DNA of 64,000 nucleotides from positions 1 to 64,000 of the forward strand of contig JAAYAG010000119.1 in assembly GCA_012719495.1 (NCBI GenBank), read 5' to 3'. How positions within the stretch are numbered: position 1 is the stretch's first letter; each line of letters starts with the position of its first letter. Below are positions 36,759-45,207 of this stretch, piece by piece. A program made the translations under genes and the position numbers. Under the pieces are notes generated by a model that saw nothing but the letters and a program-made list of their open reading frames with translations, searched no databases and was not told the origin of the DNA. This DNA comes from Bacteroidales bacterium. Its GTDB lineage: Bacteria; Bacteroidota; Bacteroidia; Bacteroidales; Prolixibacteraceae.

Positions 36759-36909
36759 GTGGTTTGGCAGACTTATTTTGTTTTTTCCTTACAAATTTGA
36801 TGAAAATGGCCTTTTCGAATAAAAAAATTGAGAATATTTTAATGTTTTTTTTTCAAATTAATACCTTAATTCTATTTTTGTTAGCATTCAACCTTAAATC
36901 AAAAGTACT

Positions 36910-37485
36910 ATGTCATCGAAAAAAAATGTAGGTGAAAAAATTAAACAAATCCGCGAGCTAAAAAATATCAGTATCGAAGATCTTGCCATGCGCAGTAACC
37001 TCGATGTGGTACAAATAACCCAAATTGAAGAAAACAAAGTGGTTCCTTCGTTGGCACCGCTCATTAAAATAGCTCGTTCGTTAGGCGTACGGCTAGGTAC
37101 ATTTCTCGACGACAGCGAGCAATTGGGGCCTGTAGTTACCTTGGCTGGCGAACAACAAAAAGGTGCCAGTTTCTCTAATAAAAACTTGAAAGCCCGTTCA
37201 CACATGGACTTTTTTGCGTTGGCCAGCGATAAGGCAGGCCGGCATATGGAGCCCTTCATTGTTGAAATTAAACCAGGCGATGTAAACGATTATATGTTGT
37301 CGTCGCATGAGGGCGAAGAATTTATTTATGTTCTTGAAGGTTGCATCGAAATAAACTATGGGAAAGATGTTTATGTGCTCACTCAAGGCGACACTATCTA
37401 CTACGATTCAATCGTTAATCATAACGTTCATGCCGGAAGCAATTGCACGGCTAAAATACTGGCAGTTGTTTATGCACCATTCTAA
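36910..37485 (+). CDS. XRE-cupin transcriptional regulator
   Basis: The 191-residue protein joins an N-terminal XRE helix-turn-helix (about 8-62; [31 protein letters not shown] region) to a C-terminal cupin (about 110-188; [18 protein letters not shown] and [11 protein letters not shown]). Such regulators sense a small ligand or metal in the cupin. It lies 11 bases before an acyl-CoA ligase gene, a pairing often seen in Bacteroidota, so it likely controls that gene. A TATTTTTG box at 36873-36880 may be its -7 element. Confidence 0.9.
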   Translation: MSSKKNVGEKIKQIRELKNISIEDLAMRSNLDVVQITQIEENKVVPSLAPLIKIARSLGVRLGTFLDDSEQLGPVVTLAGEQQKGASFSNKNLKARSHMDFFALASDKAGRHMEPFIVEIKPGDVNDYMLSSHEGEEFIYVLEGCIEINYGKDVYVLTQGDTIYYDSIVNHNVHAGSNCTAKILAVVYAPF

Positions 37486-37496
37486 TTATTTGTCAC

Positions 37497-39149
37497 ATGC
37501 AGTTAATTGAACAAACGCTGGGTAATTACCTCGAAAAGTGGGCCTTTGAAACGCCCGACAATGATTTTATGGTGTATGCCGACCGCGGGCTGAGGTTCTC
37601 GTACAGCGAGTTTAACCAACGAGTCGACAGATTGGCCAAAGGGATGTTATATATCGGCATAAAAAAAGGAGATCATGTGGGGGTTTGGGCTACCAATGTA
37701 CCCGACTGGCTGACTTACTTTTTCGCTGCAGCAAAAATTGGTGCCGTATTGGTTACGGTGAATACCAGTTATAAAACGCACGAACTAGAATATCTCATGT
37801 CGAACTCCGATCTGCACACCTTGTGTTTAATTGATGGTTGGCGTGATAGCGATTATCTTGGGATGGTTTCGGAGCTTGTGCCTGAACTGAAAACATCGGA
37901 ACGTGGCTTCCTCAAAAGCGAACGTTTTCCGTGCCTGAAGAATGTGATATACATTGGCCCAGAGAAACATCGCGGGATGTATAACACTCAGGAACTTATT
38001 TTGTTGGGCGAACATATCGACGATACAGAACTCGAAGATGCAAAGGCTGAAGTTGATCCGTATGATGTTGTGAATATGCAATATACATCGGGAACAACAG
38101 GTTTTCCGAAAGGCGTAATGCTCACCCATGTGAACATCCTGAACAATGGATACTCTATTGGCGATCGTCAAAAATTTACAAATAAAGAACGTGTTTGTTT
38201 GCCTCCTCCGTTGTTCCATTGTTTTGGTATCGTGCTTGGGGTAATGGCTGTACTTTCGCATGGGGCTGCCTTGGTGATGATTGAAACTTTCGATCCATTG
38301 CTTGTGCTTGCTTCGGTGCAAAAAGAAAAAGCAACAGCACTGTACGGTGTACCTACCATGTTTATTGCCGAGCTGAATCATCCTATGTTCAATATGTTCG
38401 ACCTTAGCACATTGCGTACGGGGATCATGGCCGGATCTCTTTGTCCAATAGAAACCATGCGCGCGGTAATCGATAAAATGTATATGAAAGACATTACGAT
38501 TGTTTACGGGCTAACTGAATCGTCGCCGGGAATGACCCAATCTTTTGCCGATGACCCGATGGAAAAGAAAGTGACCACAGTAGGCCGCGAATTTCCTATG
38601 GTTGAAGTAAAAGTTGCCCACCCCGAAACAGGTGAAGAGTTGCCAGTTGGAGAACAGGGTGAAATGTGTTGTCGCGGGTATAACATCATGAAAGGATATT
38701 ATAAAAATCCTGAGGCAACAGCCAGTGTAATCGACAAGGACGGATGGCTTCATTCGGGCGACCTTGGGGTAAAAGATCCTGATGGAAATTTCAGGATTAC
38801 CGGCAGAATCAAAGACATGATTATTCGTGGGGGTGAGAATATTTATCCTCGGGAAATTGAAGAATTCTTATACCAGATGCCAGAGATAAAAGATGTTCAG
38901 GTAGCTGGTGTGCCCAGCCCAAAATATGGTGAAGAAGTAGGGGCTTTCATCATTCTTCACGAAGGGAAAAACCTCTCGGAAGAGGATGTAAAAGATTTTT
39001 GCCGTGGGAAAATCGCCCGCTTCAAAATACCTAAGTATATTTTCTTCATGAAAGAATTCCCAATGACTGCCAGCGGGAAGATACAAAAATACAAACTACG
39101 TGAACTAAGTGTAGAAATGCTTAAGAAACAAGGCATTGAAGTAATTTGA
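37497..39149 (+). CDS. AMP-dependent acyl-CoA synthetase
   Basis: The 550-residue enzyme has the phosphate loop [16 protein letters not shown] (about 200-215), [31 protein letters not shown] and the C-terminal catalytic Lys in [13 protein letters not shown]. It should form acyl-AMP and then acyl-CoA, probably from medium or long fatty acids; the exact chain length is not readable. It is co-transcribed with the XRE-cupin gene (11-base gap) and ends at a hairpin terminator. Unlike the adenylation enzyme at 15368 it has no linked carrier protein. Confidence 0.92.
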   Translation: MQLIEQTLGNYLEKWAFETPDNDFMVYADRGLRFSYSEFNQRVDRLAKGMLYIGIKKGDHVGVWATNVPDWLTYFFAAAKIGAVLVTVNTSYKTHELEYLMSNSDLHTLCLIDGWRDSDYLGMVSELVPELKTSERGFLKSERFPCLKNVIYIGPEKHRGMYNTQELILLGEHIDDTELEDAKAEVDPYDVVNMQYTSGTTGFPKGVMLTHVNILNNGYSIGDRQKFTNKERVCLPPPLFHCFGIVLGVMAVLSHGAALVMIETFDPLLVLASVQKEKATALYGVPTMFIAELNHPMFNMFDLSTLRTGIMAGSLCPIETMRAVIDKMYMKDITIVYGLTESSPGMTQSFADDPMEKKVTTVGREFPMVEVKVAHPETGEELPVGEQGEMCCRGYNIMKGYYKNPEATASVIDKDGWLHSGDLGVKDPDGNFRITGRIKDMIIRGGENIYPREIEEFLYQMPEIKDVQVAGVPSPKYGEEVGAFIILHEGKNLSEEDVKDFCRGKIARFKIPKYIFFMKEFPMTASGKIQKYKLRELSVEMLKKQGIEVI

Positions 39150-39163
39150 TGCTTGTGAACAGT

Positions 39164-39204
39164 AAAAAGGGAAACTCATTTTCGTATTGGGTTTCCTTTT
39201 TTAT
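39164..39204 (+). terminator. Terminator after acyl-CoA synthetase
   Basis: AAAAAGGGAAAC (39164-39175) pairs with GTTTCCTTTTT (39191-39201) with one bulged G, followed by more T. Confidence 0.8.
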
Positions 39205-39299
39205 TTTGTTACATTCGAATTGAAAAAATGTTGCATTTATTGTTCATCTATGCAATATGTCCTCAATCTTTTGTTTTTTATTAATTGAAAAACTGCGAA

Positions 39300-40223
39300 A
39301 TGAAAATATCAGTAATAGGAGCCGGCGGAGTAGGGGGGTATTTTGGTGGAAGACTAGCATTGGCCGGAAACAAGGTGAACTTTTTGGCTCGCGGAGCTCA
39401 TCTCGAAGCTATTCAAAAGAATGGACTTGTTGTGAAAAGCGGAAATGGCGAATTTTTCATTAAACCCGCTAACGCCAGCAATTCATACGCTTCGATTGAG
39501 GGTGCCGACCTGGTTATGGTTTGCACTAAAGCATGGCAGGTAAAAGAAGTTGCACGGGAAATTGCCCCTTTCCTTAATGCTGAAACAATGGTAATGCCCC
39601 TTCAGAATGGAGTCACGGCAGCCGATGAATTAATGGAGTATATTGACAGGTCTCATATTATTGGTGGCTTGTGCCGTATTTTTAGTAAGATTGAAGCCCC
39701 AGGGGTCATTCACCATTTTGGCGCTGAGCCAACCATTATATTCTCTGAGCTTGACAATAGTCATACCGACCGCACCGCGTGGTTGAAATATACTTTTGAG
39801 ATGGCCGGATTCAAAAATATTTGGGCCGATGATATCCAGTCAGAACTCTGGAAAAAATTCCTTATGATTTGCTCAAGCGGTCTTCTCGCCGTTACAGGAA
39901 CAACCTATGGAAGTCTTCGGTCGGCGGCTGAAACCCGGGAAATGTTATTCGGTACCTTCACCGAGGTGTACAATGTTGCCCTAGCAGCCGGCGTAAAAAT
40001 GCCTGTCGATATTGTTGAGAAAACAATGCAGGCGGTCGATTCGTTTCCTGCCGATTCAACCTCGTCGCTTACCCGTGATGTGTTGGAAGGACGTCCTTCA
40101 GAGATTGAATATCAGAATGGCACAGTTGTTCGACTAGGTGAGAAATTTGGCGTGGCAACCCCGGTGAACCGGTATATTTTTGAAAGCATTTTGCCTAGTG
40201 AAAAATCTGCACGATCGAAATAG
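39300..40223 (+). CDS. panE: Ketopantoate reductase family protein
   Basis: The 307-residue protein starts at the ATG at 39300 (M-K-I-S-V-I-G-A-G-G-V-G-G), just before the NADPH-binding glycine loop; an in-frame TTG at 39285 is less likely. The MVCTKAWQVKE and VMPLQNGV segments and the C-terminal helical domain with ELWKKFLMICS and SSLTRDVLEGRPSEIEYQNG fit 2-dehydropantoate 2-reductase (coenzyme A synthesis). The family also contains other 2-oxoacid reductases, so the substrate is probable rather than certain. It converges with the patatin gene. Confidence 0.88.
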   Translation: MKISVIGAGGVGGYFGGRLALAGNKVNFLARGAHLEAIQKNGLVVKSGNGEFFIKPANASNSYASIEGADLVMVCTKAWQVKEVAREIAPFLNAETMVMPLQNGVTAADELMEYIDRSHIIGGLCRIFSKIEAPGVIHHFGAEPTIIFSELDNSHTDRTAWLKYTFEMAGFKNIWADDIQSELWKKFLMICSSGLLAVTGTTYGSLRSAAETREMLFGTFTEVYNVALAAGVKMPVDIVEKTMQAVDSFPADSTSSLTRDVLEGRPSEIEYQNGTVVRLGEKFGVATPVNRYIFESILPSEKSARSK

Positions 40224-40264
40224 CTTTTGTCAAACCGAATATTTTCTGTTATCGTTCAGGGACG

Positions 40265-41122
40265 TTACTTTTTTGCGGTCTTTTTTTCAAATTCATCGAG
40301 ATAGGCACGTGCATGTAGACGGCCAACTTCCATAATTTCTTTGTATTTATGGAAATCGTAAGTGCCAAACAGTTCTCTATCTATGTTGATAACCAAATCT
40401 GTATCGTATTTTTCGATGGTCAGCTCTGCAAGTTGCCCCAGCATAATCCCGATGGTCTTGTTAATAATTTGAATATACCCCGGCATTCCGTGATATTTCA
40501 ACGGTGAAGCTGTTTCCGTGATTTTCATCTTTTTAAGTTCGGTCGAAATTATTGGTAAAGGTTCAGTTGATTGAATGGTTTCAACATTCACTACAAAAAG
40601 GGAATCTCCTTCGAAGCGTTTAACCCTGTTGACCGGGGCAGGATTCAATAGTCCGCCATCGACAAGTAAATGCTCATCTTTTTTATAGGGTTTGAAAAAA
40701 GTGGGAATCGAAATGGATGCCCTTATGGCATTGAACAAACTCCCATGATCGTGAATAATCTCTTTATTATGAACAATGTCGGTTGAAATTGCCACATATG
40801 GAATGGGCATTTCTTCAATATTGACATCAGAAAAAATTTTCCCTAATTCCTGAAAAATACGTTCGCCCTTAACCAATCCGTTTGAGCTGAATGAAAAATC
40901 GAACAATTTAACAATGTCTACCGGTTTGAGCGTGTACATCCATTCTTTCAGCAGTTCGAGATTGCCCGAGGCATAAACGCCACCAACAAATGCCCCCATC
41001 GAGGTTCCTGCCACCGAAACAATCTCATATTCGCGTGCAATAAGCTCGTCGATAATTGCAATGTGGGCTATGCCCCTTGCGCCCCCGCTGGATAACACTA
41101 GCGATACTTTTTTTCCCCCCAT
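40265..41122 (-). CDS. Patatin-like phospholipase
   Basis: The 285-residue protein has the patatin oxyanion glycine loop SSGGARGIAHIA, the nucleophile S41 in AGTSMG, and the dyad Asp in DGGLLNPAP. These are features of bacterial RssA-like patatins, which hydrolyse acyl esters of lipids. No signal peptide or membrane anchor is seen, so it is probably cytosolic. It converges on panE (41 bases between stops) and diverges from the queC leader. Confidence 0.92.
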   Translation of the reverse strand: MGGKKVSLVLSSGGARGIAHIAIIDELIAREYEIVSVAGTSMGAFVGGVYASGNLELLKEWMYTLKPVDIVKLFDFSFSSNGLVKGERIFQELGKIFSDVNIEEMPIPYVAISTDIVHNKEIIHDHGSLFNAIRASISIPTFFKPYKKDEHLLVDGGLLNPAPVNRVKRFEGDSLFVVNVETIQSTEPLPIISTELKKMKITETASPLKYHGMPGYIQIINKTIGIMLGQLAELTIEKYDTDLVINIDRELFGTYDFHKYKEIMEVGRLHARAYLDEFEKKTAKK

Positions 41123-41208
41123 TGGTAATTCTTGTTTTGATATTTTTTCTGAAAATGAAAGGTAGTCATTAAAATGTAATTGTCAGAAAAAATTAATTAT
41201 CAAATCAT

Positions 41209-41216
41209 TATATTTG
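41209..41216 (+). promoter_or_regulatory. -7 element of queC promoter
   Basis: TATATTTG matches the Bacteroidota -7 consensus TAnnTTTG. The implied start, near 41223, is about 15 bases before the riboswitch. The -33 element is weak (a TTG lies a little too far upstream at 41180). Confidence 0.55.
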
Positions 41217-41237
41217 CGAAAAATTTCAGTTAATACT

Positions 41238-41276
41238 CGACAGTTCGAAACCCTCCTGTCGTAAAATAAAACTAGG
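41238..41276 (+). promoter_or_regulatory. PreQ1-I-like riboswitch
   Basis: A 6-bp stem CGACAG (41238-41243) / CTGTCG (41256-41261) encloses a 12-base loop that opens with TTC and holds ACCC. An A-rich tail (41262-41276, TAAAATAAAACTAGG) follows. This is the layout of the preQ1 class I aptamer, in which the tail folds back on the loop. CCT of the loop (41252-41254) can pair with the tail's AGG (41274-41276), which is also the SD of the next ATG at 41282. Ligand binding should therefore block translation. It precedes queuosine genes, as expected. Confidence 0.8.
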
Positions 41277-41281
41277 TGAAA

Positions 41282-41371
41282 ATGAAACAGATAACACTAC
41301 AAATTTTGAATGTGGCGACCATGTTCCCACTATTCAATCAACAATCGTACAATAACTTTTCGCAACAATGA
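41282..41371 (+). CDS. Small leader ORF coupling riboswitch to queC
   Basis: This 29-codon ORF begins five bases after the riboswitch's SD-like AGG. It runs without interruption to a TGA that overlaps the queC ATG as ATGA. The peptide (starting [18 protein letters not shown]) has no recognised family. The layout suggests that the riboswitch gates this ORF and that queC is translated by re-initiation, because the riboswitch itself is about 90 bases from queC. It may be purely regulatory. Confidence 0.6.
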   Translation: MKQITLQILNVATMFPLFNQQSYNNFSQQ

Positions 41372-42033
41372 AACGCGCGGTAGTTCTGCTATCGGGCGGA
41401 TTAGATTCGTCGGTAGCCATTCATCTGGCAAAAAGTGAAGGGTTTGAAGTATATGCCCTTTCGTTCGATTACGGACAAAAACACAACAAAGAGCTGGAAT
41501 GCGCCAAAGCTACTGCCCTGAAAGTTGGAGCAGCAGCACACAACATTGTTACCTTGCAGTTGAACCTTTGGGGAGGCAGTTCACTCACCGATTCAGCAAT
41601 GGAGGTCGAAGATGGCGATATAACCCGCACCGATATTCCAATGACTTATGTTCCGGCACGCAATATGGTTTTCCTTTCGGTTGCGGCATCGTTTGCCGAG
41701 GCAATTGGCGCACAGGACATCTTTATTGGCGTTAGCGAAGTCGACTACTCCGGTTATGTCGATTGCCGCGAAGAGTTCATCCGTTCGATGGAAGAAACCA
41801 TTAACAAAGGAACGGTAATGGCTGCCGAACACGGGAAAAAAATCAGGATACACACTCCGTTCATCAACAAGACCAAGTCCGAAGAGATTCAATTGGGCGA
41901 AAAATTGGGAGTCGACTGGAGCCTCACCTGGAGTTGTTACCGTGGCGGAGAAAAACCCTGCGGAACATGTGATAGTTGCCTTCTTCGCGCCAAAGCATTT
42001 TCAGAGGCTGGTGTGGTTGACACCTCATTATAA
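41368..42033 (+). CDS. queC: 7-cyano-7-deazaguanine synthase
   Basis: The 221-residue enzyme converts 7-carboxy-7-deazaguanine to preQ0 with ATP and ammonia, a queuosine-pathway step. It has the PP-loop LLSGGLDSS (8-16), [13 protein letters not shown], and a C-terminal zinc site formed by Cys residues in [22 protein letters not shown]. It is controlled by the riboswitch and leader ORF upstream. queE follows after a short repeat. Confidence 0.97.
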   Translation: MKRAVVLLSGGLDSSVAIHLAKSEGFEVYALSFDYGQKHNKELECAKATALKVGAAAHNIVTLQLNLWGGSSLTDSAMEVEDGDITRTDIPMTYVPARNMVFLSVAASFAEAIGAQDIFIGVSEVDYSGYVDCREEFIRSMEETINKGTVMAAEHGKKIRIHTPFINKTKSEEIQLGEKLGVDWSLTWSCYRGGEKPCGTCDSCLLRAKAFSEAGVVDTSL

Positions 42034-42042
42034 TGCATGATC

Positions 42043-42090
42043 GTAGAGACGCGATTAATTGCGTCTCTAACAATTAATCGCGTCGCTAAC
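42043..42090. repeat. REP-like inverted repeat between queC and queE
   Basis: GTAGAGACGCGATTAATT is followed by its inverted partial copies (GCGTCTCTAAC, then CAATTAATCGCGTCGCTAAC). The GTAGAGACG...CGTCTCTAC core matches the palindromes at 43270 and 43581, next to the REP-associated transposase. Confidence 0.75.
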
Positions 42091-42135
42091 AATTTATTGT
42101 ATCACCACATCATATCAATTGAATTGAAAATTTCT

Positions 42136-43002
42136 ATGACAGACAATTATATATTTCTCGCACCCGAATCGGTATTTCCCATCACAAAAGACGAAAACGG
42201 AACATTGCTTGCCAACCAACCCACTACAGGATTTTCAACTTCGGGTACTATTCAGGGCGAAGGCAAAATGGCCGGGGTTCCGGTACTTTTTGTTCGCACA
42301 GCAGGTTGTAACCTCCGGTGCATGTGGAACTTGCCCAATGGCGAGGTTAGCCTTTGCGATACCCCTTCTGCATCGTTCGATACTCGCGGAGAAAAACGCA
42401 TGGCAATCGAAACGGTCAAAAAAATCATCCTGAACAACATGGGGAAAATGAACCACCTTGTCATCTCGGGTGGCGAACCTTTTATTCAGGCCAAAGGATT
42501 GGTATCTCTTATTTCAGAATTGAAGGATGAACGAAATTTTCACATTTCAATCGAAACCAATGGAACAATCTTTAACGAAGAACTGGTAAACAGCATCCAG
42601 TTTTTCAGTATTTCGCCCAAGTTAAAAAATGCGGTTCCAACCAAAGAAAAGCTCGACAAAACCCGAGCTACCATACCGTTCGACCCCAAACATGTTGAAC
42701 AGGCCAGAATAAACATTCACGCAATCCAATCAATCATTGACCATTGCAGGCAAACCCCGGGTAAAGATTTTCAATTGAAGTTTGTGGTTCAGAACCACGA
42801 TGAACTACAGGAAATTGAAGATACATTTTTGTCGCAGCTCACCAATTGGAACCCCGATGATGTGGTGCTGATGCCTCTTGGAAGCACGCCCGACGAGATG
42901 AAGCAAACCCGCATGTTAACCATCGAGGCAGCCATTGAACGTGGATGGCGTTACAGTCCACGATTGCAAATCAACTACTTTGGAGGCGTTGCCGGGGTGT
43001 AA
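42136..43002 (+). CDS. queE: 7-carboxy-7-deazaguanine synthase, variant cluster motif
   Basis: This radical SAM enzyme makes 7-carboxy-7-deazaguanine for queC. The ATG at 42136 (M-T-D-N-Y) gives 288 residues; the frame extends to 42037 through repeat DNA, which is rejected. GTIQGEGKMAGVPVLFVRTAGC and LVISGGEPF are typical QueE. The Fe-S ligands appear as C58, C62 and C74 (CNLRC then SLCDT), i.e. C-x3-C-x11-C rather than the canonical C-x3-C-x2-C. QueE proteins with longer spacings are known. Confidence 0.93.
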   Translation: MTDNYIFLAPESVFPITKDENGTLLANQPTTGFSTSGTIQGEGKMAGVPVLFVRTAGCNLRCMWNLPNGEVSLCDTPSASFDTRGEKRMAIETVKKIILNNMGKMNHLVISGGEPFIQAKGLVSLISELKDERNFHISIETNGTIFNEELVNSIQFFSISPKLKNAVPTKEKLDKTRATIPFDPKHVEQARINIHAIQSIIDHCRQTPGKDFQLKFVVQNHDELQEIEDTFLSQLTNWNPDDVVLMPLGSTPDEMKQTRMLTIEAAIERGWRYSPRLQINYFGGVAGV

Positions 43003-43016
43003 CCAGCAGAACGATT

Positions 43017-43562
43017 TTAATTGTTGTTTTCATCACAAAAACAATCATTGCCCCAATTTTGGGGATTATTGACAATGTATTTCTCTATGTTGTAAAATTC
43101 GGTTTCATCGCGAATAATGTGATCGTGATACCGTTCCTGCCATTTGAATGAAGGATCGGTACGGTGTGCCAATTTCGATACGGCCGATTTATACGATCCT
43201 AATATTCGTGCCAACGACCCCGGTTTTGGCGAAATTGATTTCATAAATTTATAATCAACGGTTGGTTCCTGTAGAGACGATGCATGCATCGTCTCTACAA
43301 TAATTATCCCGTGTATATGATTGGGCATCACCTGAAATGCCCCTAATTTTGCGTGTGGAAAATGATTTGGTATTTCGTCCCAACATTGTTGTGCATATTC
43401 GCCAATAGGCGATAAATTCATTTGGTGATTAATTATTTCGCCAAACGAATGGATCCGGTTGTGTGTACAGATGGTAACAAAATAGGCTCCTGGTTGCGAA
43501 TAATCCCACCATGCGGCACGGGCAGATGGAATACGGTATCTATTTTGAAATTTATCGGCCAT
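43017..43562 (-). CDS. REP-associated tyrosine transposase (RAYT)
   Basis: The 181-residue Y1/HUH-type transposase has the HUH motif MPNHIHGIIIV (His 82 and 84) and the C-terminal ERYHDHIIRDETEFYNIEKY segment, with the catalytic Tyr in the EFYNIEKYI region and NNPQNW after it. RAYTs are single-copy relatives of IS200/IS605 enzymes that spread REP palindromes. Here a perfect 30-bp palindrome lies in frame within the gene (encoding about residues 89-98) and another stands 19 bases before the start. The gene appears intact. Confidence 0.9.
   Translation of the reverse strand: MADKFQNRYRIPSARAAWWDYSQPGAYFVTICTHNRIHSFGEIINHQMNLSPIGEYAQQCWDEIPNHFPHAKLGAFQVMPNHIHGIIIVETMHASSLQEPTVDYKFMKSISPKPGSLARILGSYKSAVSKLAHRTDPSFKWQERYHDHIIRDETEFYNIEKYIVNNPQNWGNDCFCDENNN
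43270..43299. repeat. Perfect 30-bp REP-like palindrome inside RAYT gene
   Basis: The sequence opens TGTAGAGACGATGCA and is its own reverse complement over 30 bases. It is read in frame by the transposase gene (V-E-T-M-H-A-S-S-L-Q). The same unit recurs at 43581-43610. Confidence 0.92.
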
Positions 43563-43580
43563 ATTAATTTGGTTATCTAC

Positions 43581-43610
43581 TGTAGAGACGATGCATGTAT
43601 CGTCTCTACA
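43581..43610. repeat. REP-like palindrome 5' of RAYT gene
   Basis: Thirty bases, identical to the palindrome at 43270 except for one base in the centre (ATGCATGTAT instead of ATGCATGCAT). It lies 19 bases upstream of the transposase start. Confidence 0.9.
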
Positions 43611-43667
43611 TATCAGGTTTTCAATTCGTTATTCCTTTTCCCCTTGTCCGAATCGCAATCTCATTTT

Positions 43668-43698
43668 TGTCTGAACCTTGATTCGTTTGATTCAATGC
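43668..43698. repeat. Dispersed 31-bp repeat, copy A
   Basis: This sequence starts TGTCTGAACCTTGATTCG and ends TTCAATGC. It is 30/31 identical to copy B at 44673-44703. It stands in a gene-free part of the island. Confidence 0.8.
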
Positions 43699-43750
43699 AA
43701 ACAACAAATTATGGAGGTCATAATGACCATGCAAAATATTGTTCAGATCT

Positions 43751-43861
43751 TTAACTTTCCTCCTGATAATAATCCTTATAAAACTTCCCCTTTTCGTCTT
43801 TGCCTTGCTCGATGAGCAGGCGGTTTCCATTTCTTTTTTGGAATATTTCTATAAGGCGGCT
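43751..43861 (-). pseudogene. C-terminal gene remnant
   Basis: An open frame without a start codon encodes a natural-looking tail (RLLIEQGKDEKGKFYKDYYQ, then Glu-Glu-Ser and stop). It overlaps the end of the next gene. The last 16 or so residues closely match the small ORF at 45712-45789. It is probably the surviving 3' end of a lost gene. The full parent is not in the window. Confidence 0.5.
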
Positions 43862-44175
43862 TTAATAGTTCCGATGACAGCTTTCTCCAGAATATCAATG
43901 GCAGCATTAGCTGCATTTTGAGCCATGGCTTTGCTAATAACAGCCAACGCATTTAATTCCGCTTCAATGATCATTTTTTGATCTTCTATTTTTGATTCAA
44001 AATCTTCTTGAGATAATTCTCCAGATATTCTGAATGTGGCAATCATCTCCATGCGGCTTTTATCTCTTTCAAGGAATTGTGCAGAAGCCGATTTGACCTC
44101 CTTCCAATCTTTATCAACCGATCCTTTAATGGCTGTCAGCATGTCCGCAATTACGGTATTAATATCAAAGCTCAT
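43849..44175 (-). CDS. Small helical protein of unknown function
   Basis: The 108-residue product is nearly all helix and rich in Ala, Glu and Lys, with heptad-like spacing (about 20-90). There is no signal peptide. I do not recognise it. It follows a small lipoprotein gene after eight bases, so the two are likely co-expressed. It may be a coiled-coil partner of that lipoprotein, but this is a guess. Its 3' end overlaps the gene remnant. Confidence 0.6.
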   Translation of the reverse strand: MSFDINTVIADMLTAIKGSVDKDWKEVKSASAQFLERDKSRMEMIATFRISGELSQEDFESKIEDQKMIIEAELNALAVISKAMAQNAANAAIDILEKAVIGTIKAAL

Positions 44176-44183
44176 ATTGCTAA

Positions 44184-44651
44184 TTATTTAGGTGGATTAT
44201 TTGCCATGTCTTTTCCTTTCTCTGCAACTTGCATTGCATAAAACAGATCGCTAAAAGTTTGACGGTTTAATTTAATCAGTCCATCGCTTAAGGTGTTTTT
44301 CTCTTTATGTTCTTCCTTGTATTTTTGCCACAATTGCAACGTTATTTCACAAATCCGGGTTGAATTCTCATTCAACGGTTTTATTTTATTTTTCGTGAGC
44401 AATGAATTTAGCTCAACCTCAATGTTTACATAGTCATTTGCAAACAATTCATACTTACGCCCATCGTTTTCTTTAGTGGTAGTTTCCAACATCGATAAAT
44501 AAAATTTATCGACTTGTTTTGAAGTGGCATCAATCTGAGAGAGGAGGTTTGCATCATAAGCGGGTACAAGAGCCACCCGGCATGAACCAAAAAGAAATAC
44601 ACTGATAAATGCTACCAGCAGAATTGGGTGTTGTTTTATGCTTTTCATCAT
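44184..44651 (-). CDS. Small lipoprotein of unknown function
   Basis: The 155-residue protein has a lipobox (FISVFLFGSC, Cys near residue 24) and a helical mature part (about 35-150) with polar, charged helices. It is not a family I can name. It pairs with the helical protein downstream (eight-base gap). It lies in the accessory island, and its role there is unknown. Confidence 0.65.
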   Translation of the reverse strand: MMKSIKQHPILLVAFISVFLFGSCRVALVPAYDANLLSQIDATSKQVDKFYLSMLETTTKENDGRKYELFANDYVNIEVELNSLLTKNKIKPLNENSTRICEITLQLWQKYKEEHKEKNTLSDGLIKLNRQTFSDLFYAMQVAEKGKDMANNPPK

Positions 44652-44873
44652 CTATAGTTTTTTACTTTCTACTGTCTGAACCTTGATTCTTTTGATTCAA
44701 TGCTGTAAGTTAATCATCGTCATCTTTATAATCAAGCAAATCACAGTTCTGACGCTATCCAGTGAATCCTGATTCAGACCGTGTTTATTTACTCCTCTCC
44801 CATTCATCGGACATCCGATTCTTCGAATTCTACAACCCAATGGGAAGGTGCATAATACATTTACGTCCATCTA
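44652..44873. other. Repeat-bearing spacer in island
   Basis: This gap holds copy B of the dispersed 31-bp repeat (44673-44703) and, at 44762-44779, a shorter inverted relative (GTGAATCCTGATTCAGAC). I see no gene. Confidence 0.55.
44673..44703. repeat. Dispersed 31-bp repeat, copy B
   Basis: It differs from copy A (43668-43698) at one base. The two copies are about 1 kb apart and flank the helical-protein/lipoprotein pair, so recombination between them could delete it. Confidence 0.8.
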
Positions 44874-45206
44874 TTATGGCTTTTCCCAACGTATACCCCT
44901 TGGTTTGCGTCCACCCCCTTTTGAATACGATCTGGTCACATTTTTATCGATAAAGTAATGCTGTGCCATTTTTAGGATAACAATCTCATCGGTTGTGAAA
45001 CAATTTAATTTGGGGTCAAGGTCAGAAGAATCAAATTTGATGTCTAAAAGATCGATATCAAATGCACTATAAAAAAGAGTTCCTATAAGATCATTTAACA
45101 AATCCTGATCTTCTGCGGGGTGGGTCATGATATCTTTTAATAATGATTTTAACGATTCAATACTCAACGCCCTATATTCTTGTTTAAATTTCTGTAAATC
45201 ATCCAT
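44874..45206 (-). CDS. Small protein of unknown function
   Basis: The 110-residue acidic, mainly helical protein (DDLQKFKQEYRALSIESLKSL at the start) has a basic C-terminal tail (YSKGGGRKPRGIRWEKP). No known domain is recognised. Its ATG lies one base after the stop of the membrane-protein gene upstream, so the two are likely translated together. It may be an intracellular partner of that membrane protein. Confidence 0.6.
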   Translation of the reverse strand: MDDLQKFKQEYRALSIESLKSLLKDIMTHPAEDQDLLNDLIGTLFYSAFDIDLLDIKFDSSDLDPKLNCFTTDEIVILKMAQHYFIDKNVTRSYSKGGGRKPRGIRWEKP

Positions 45207-45207
45207 G

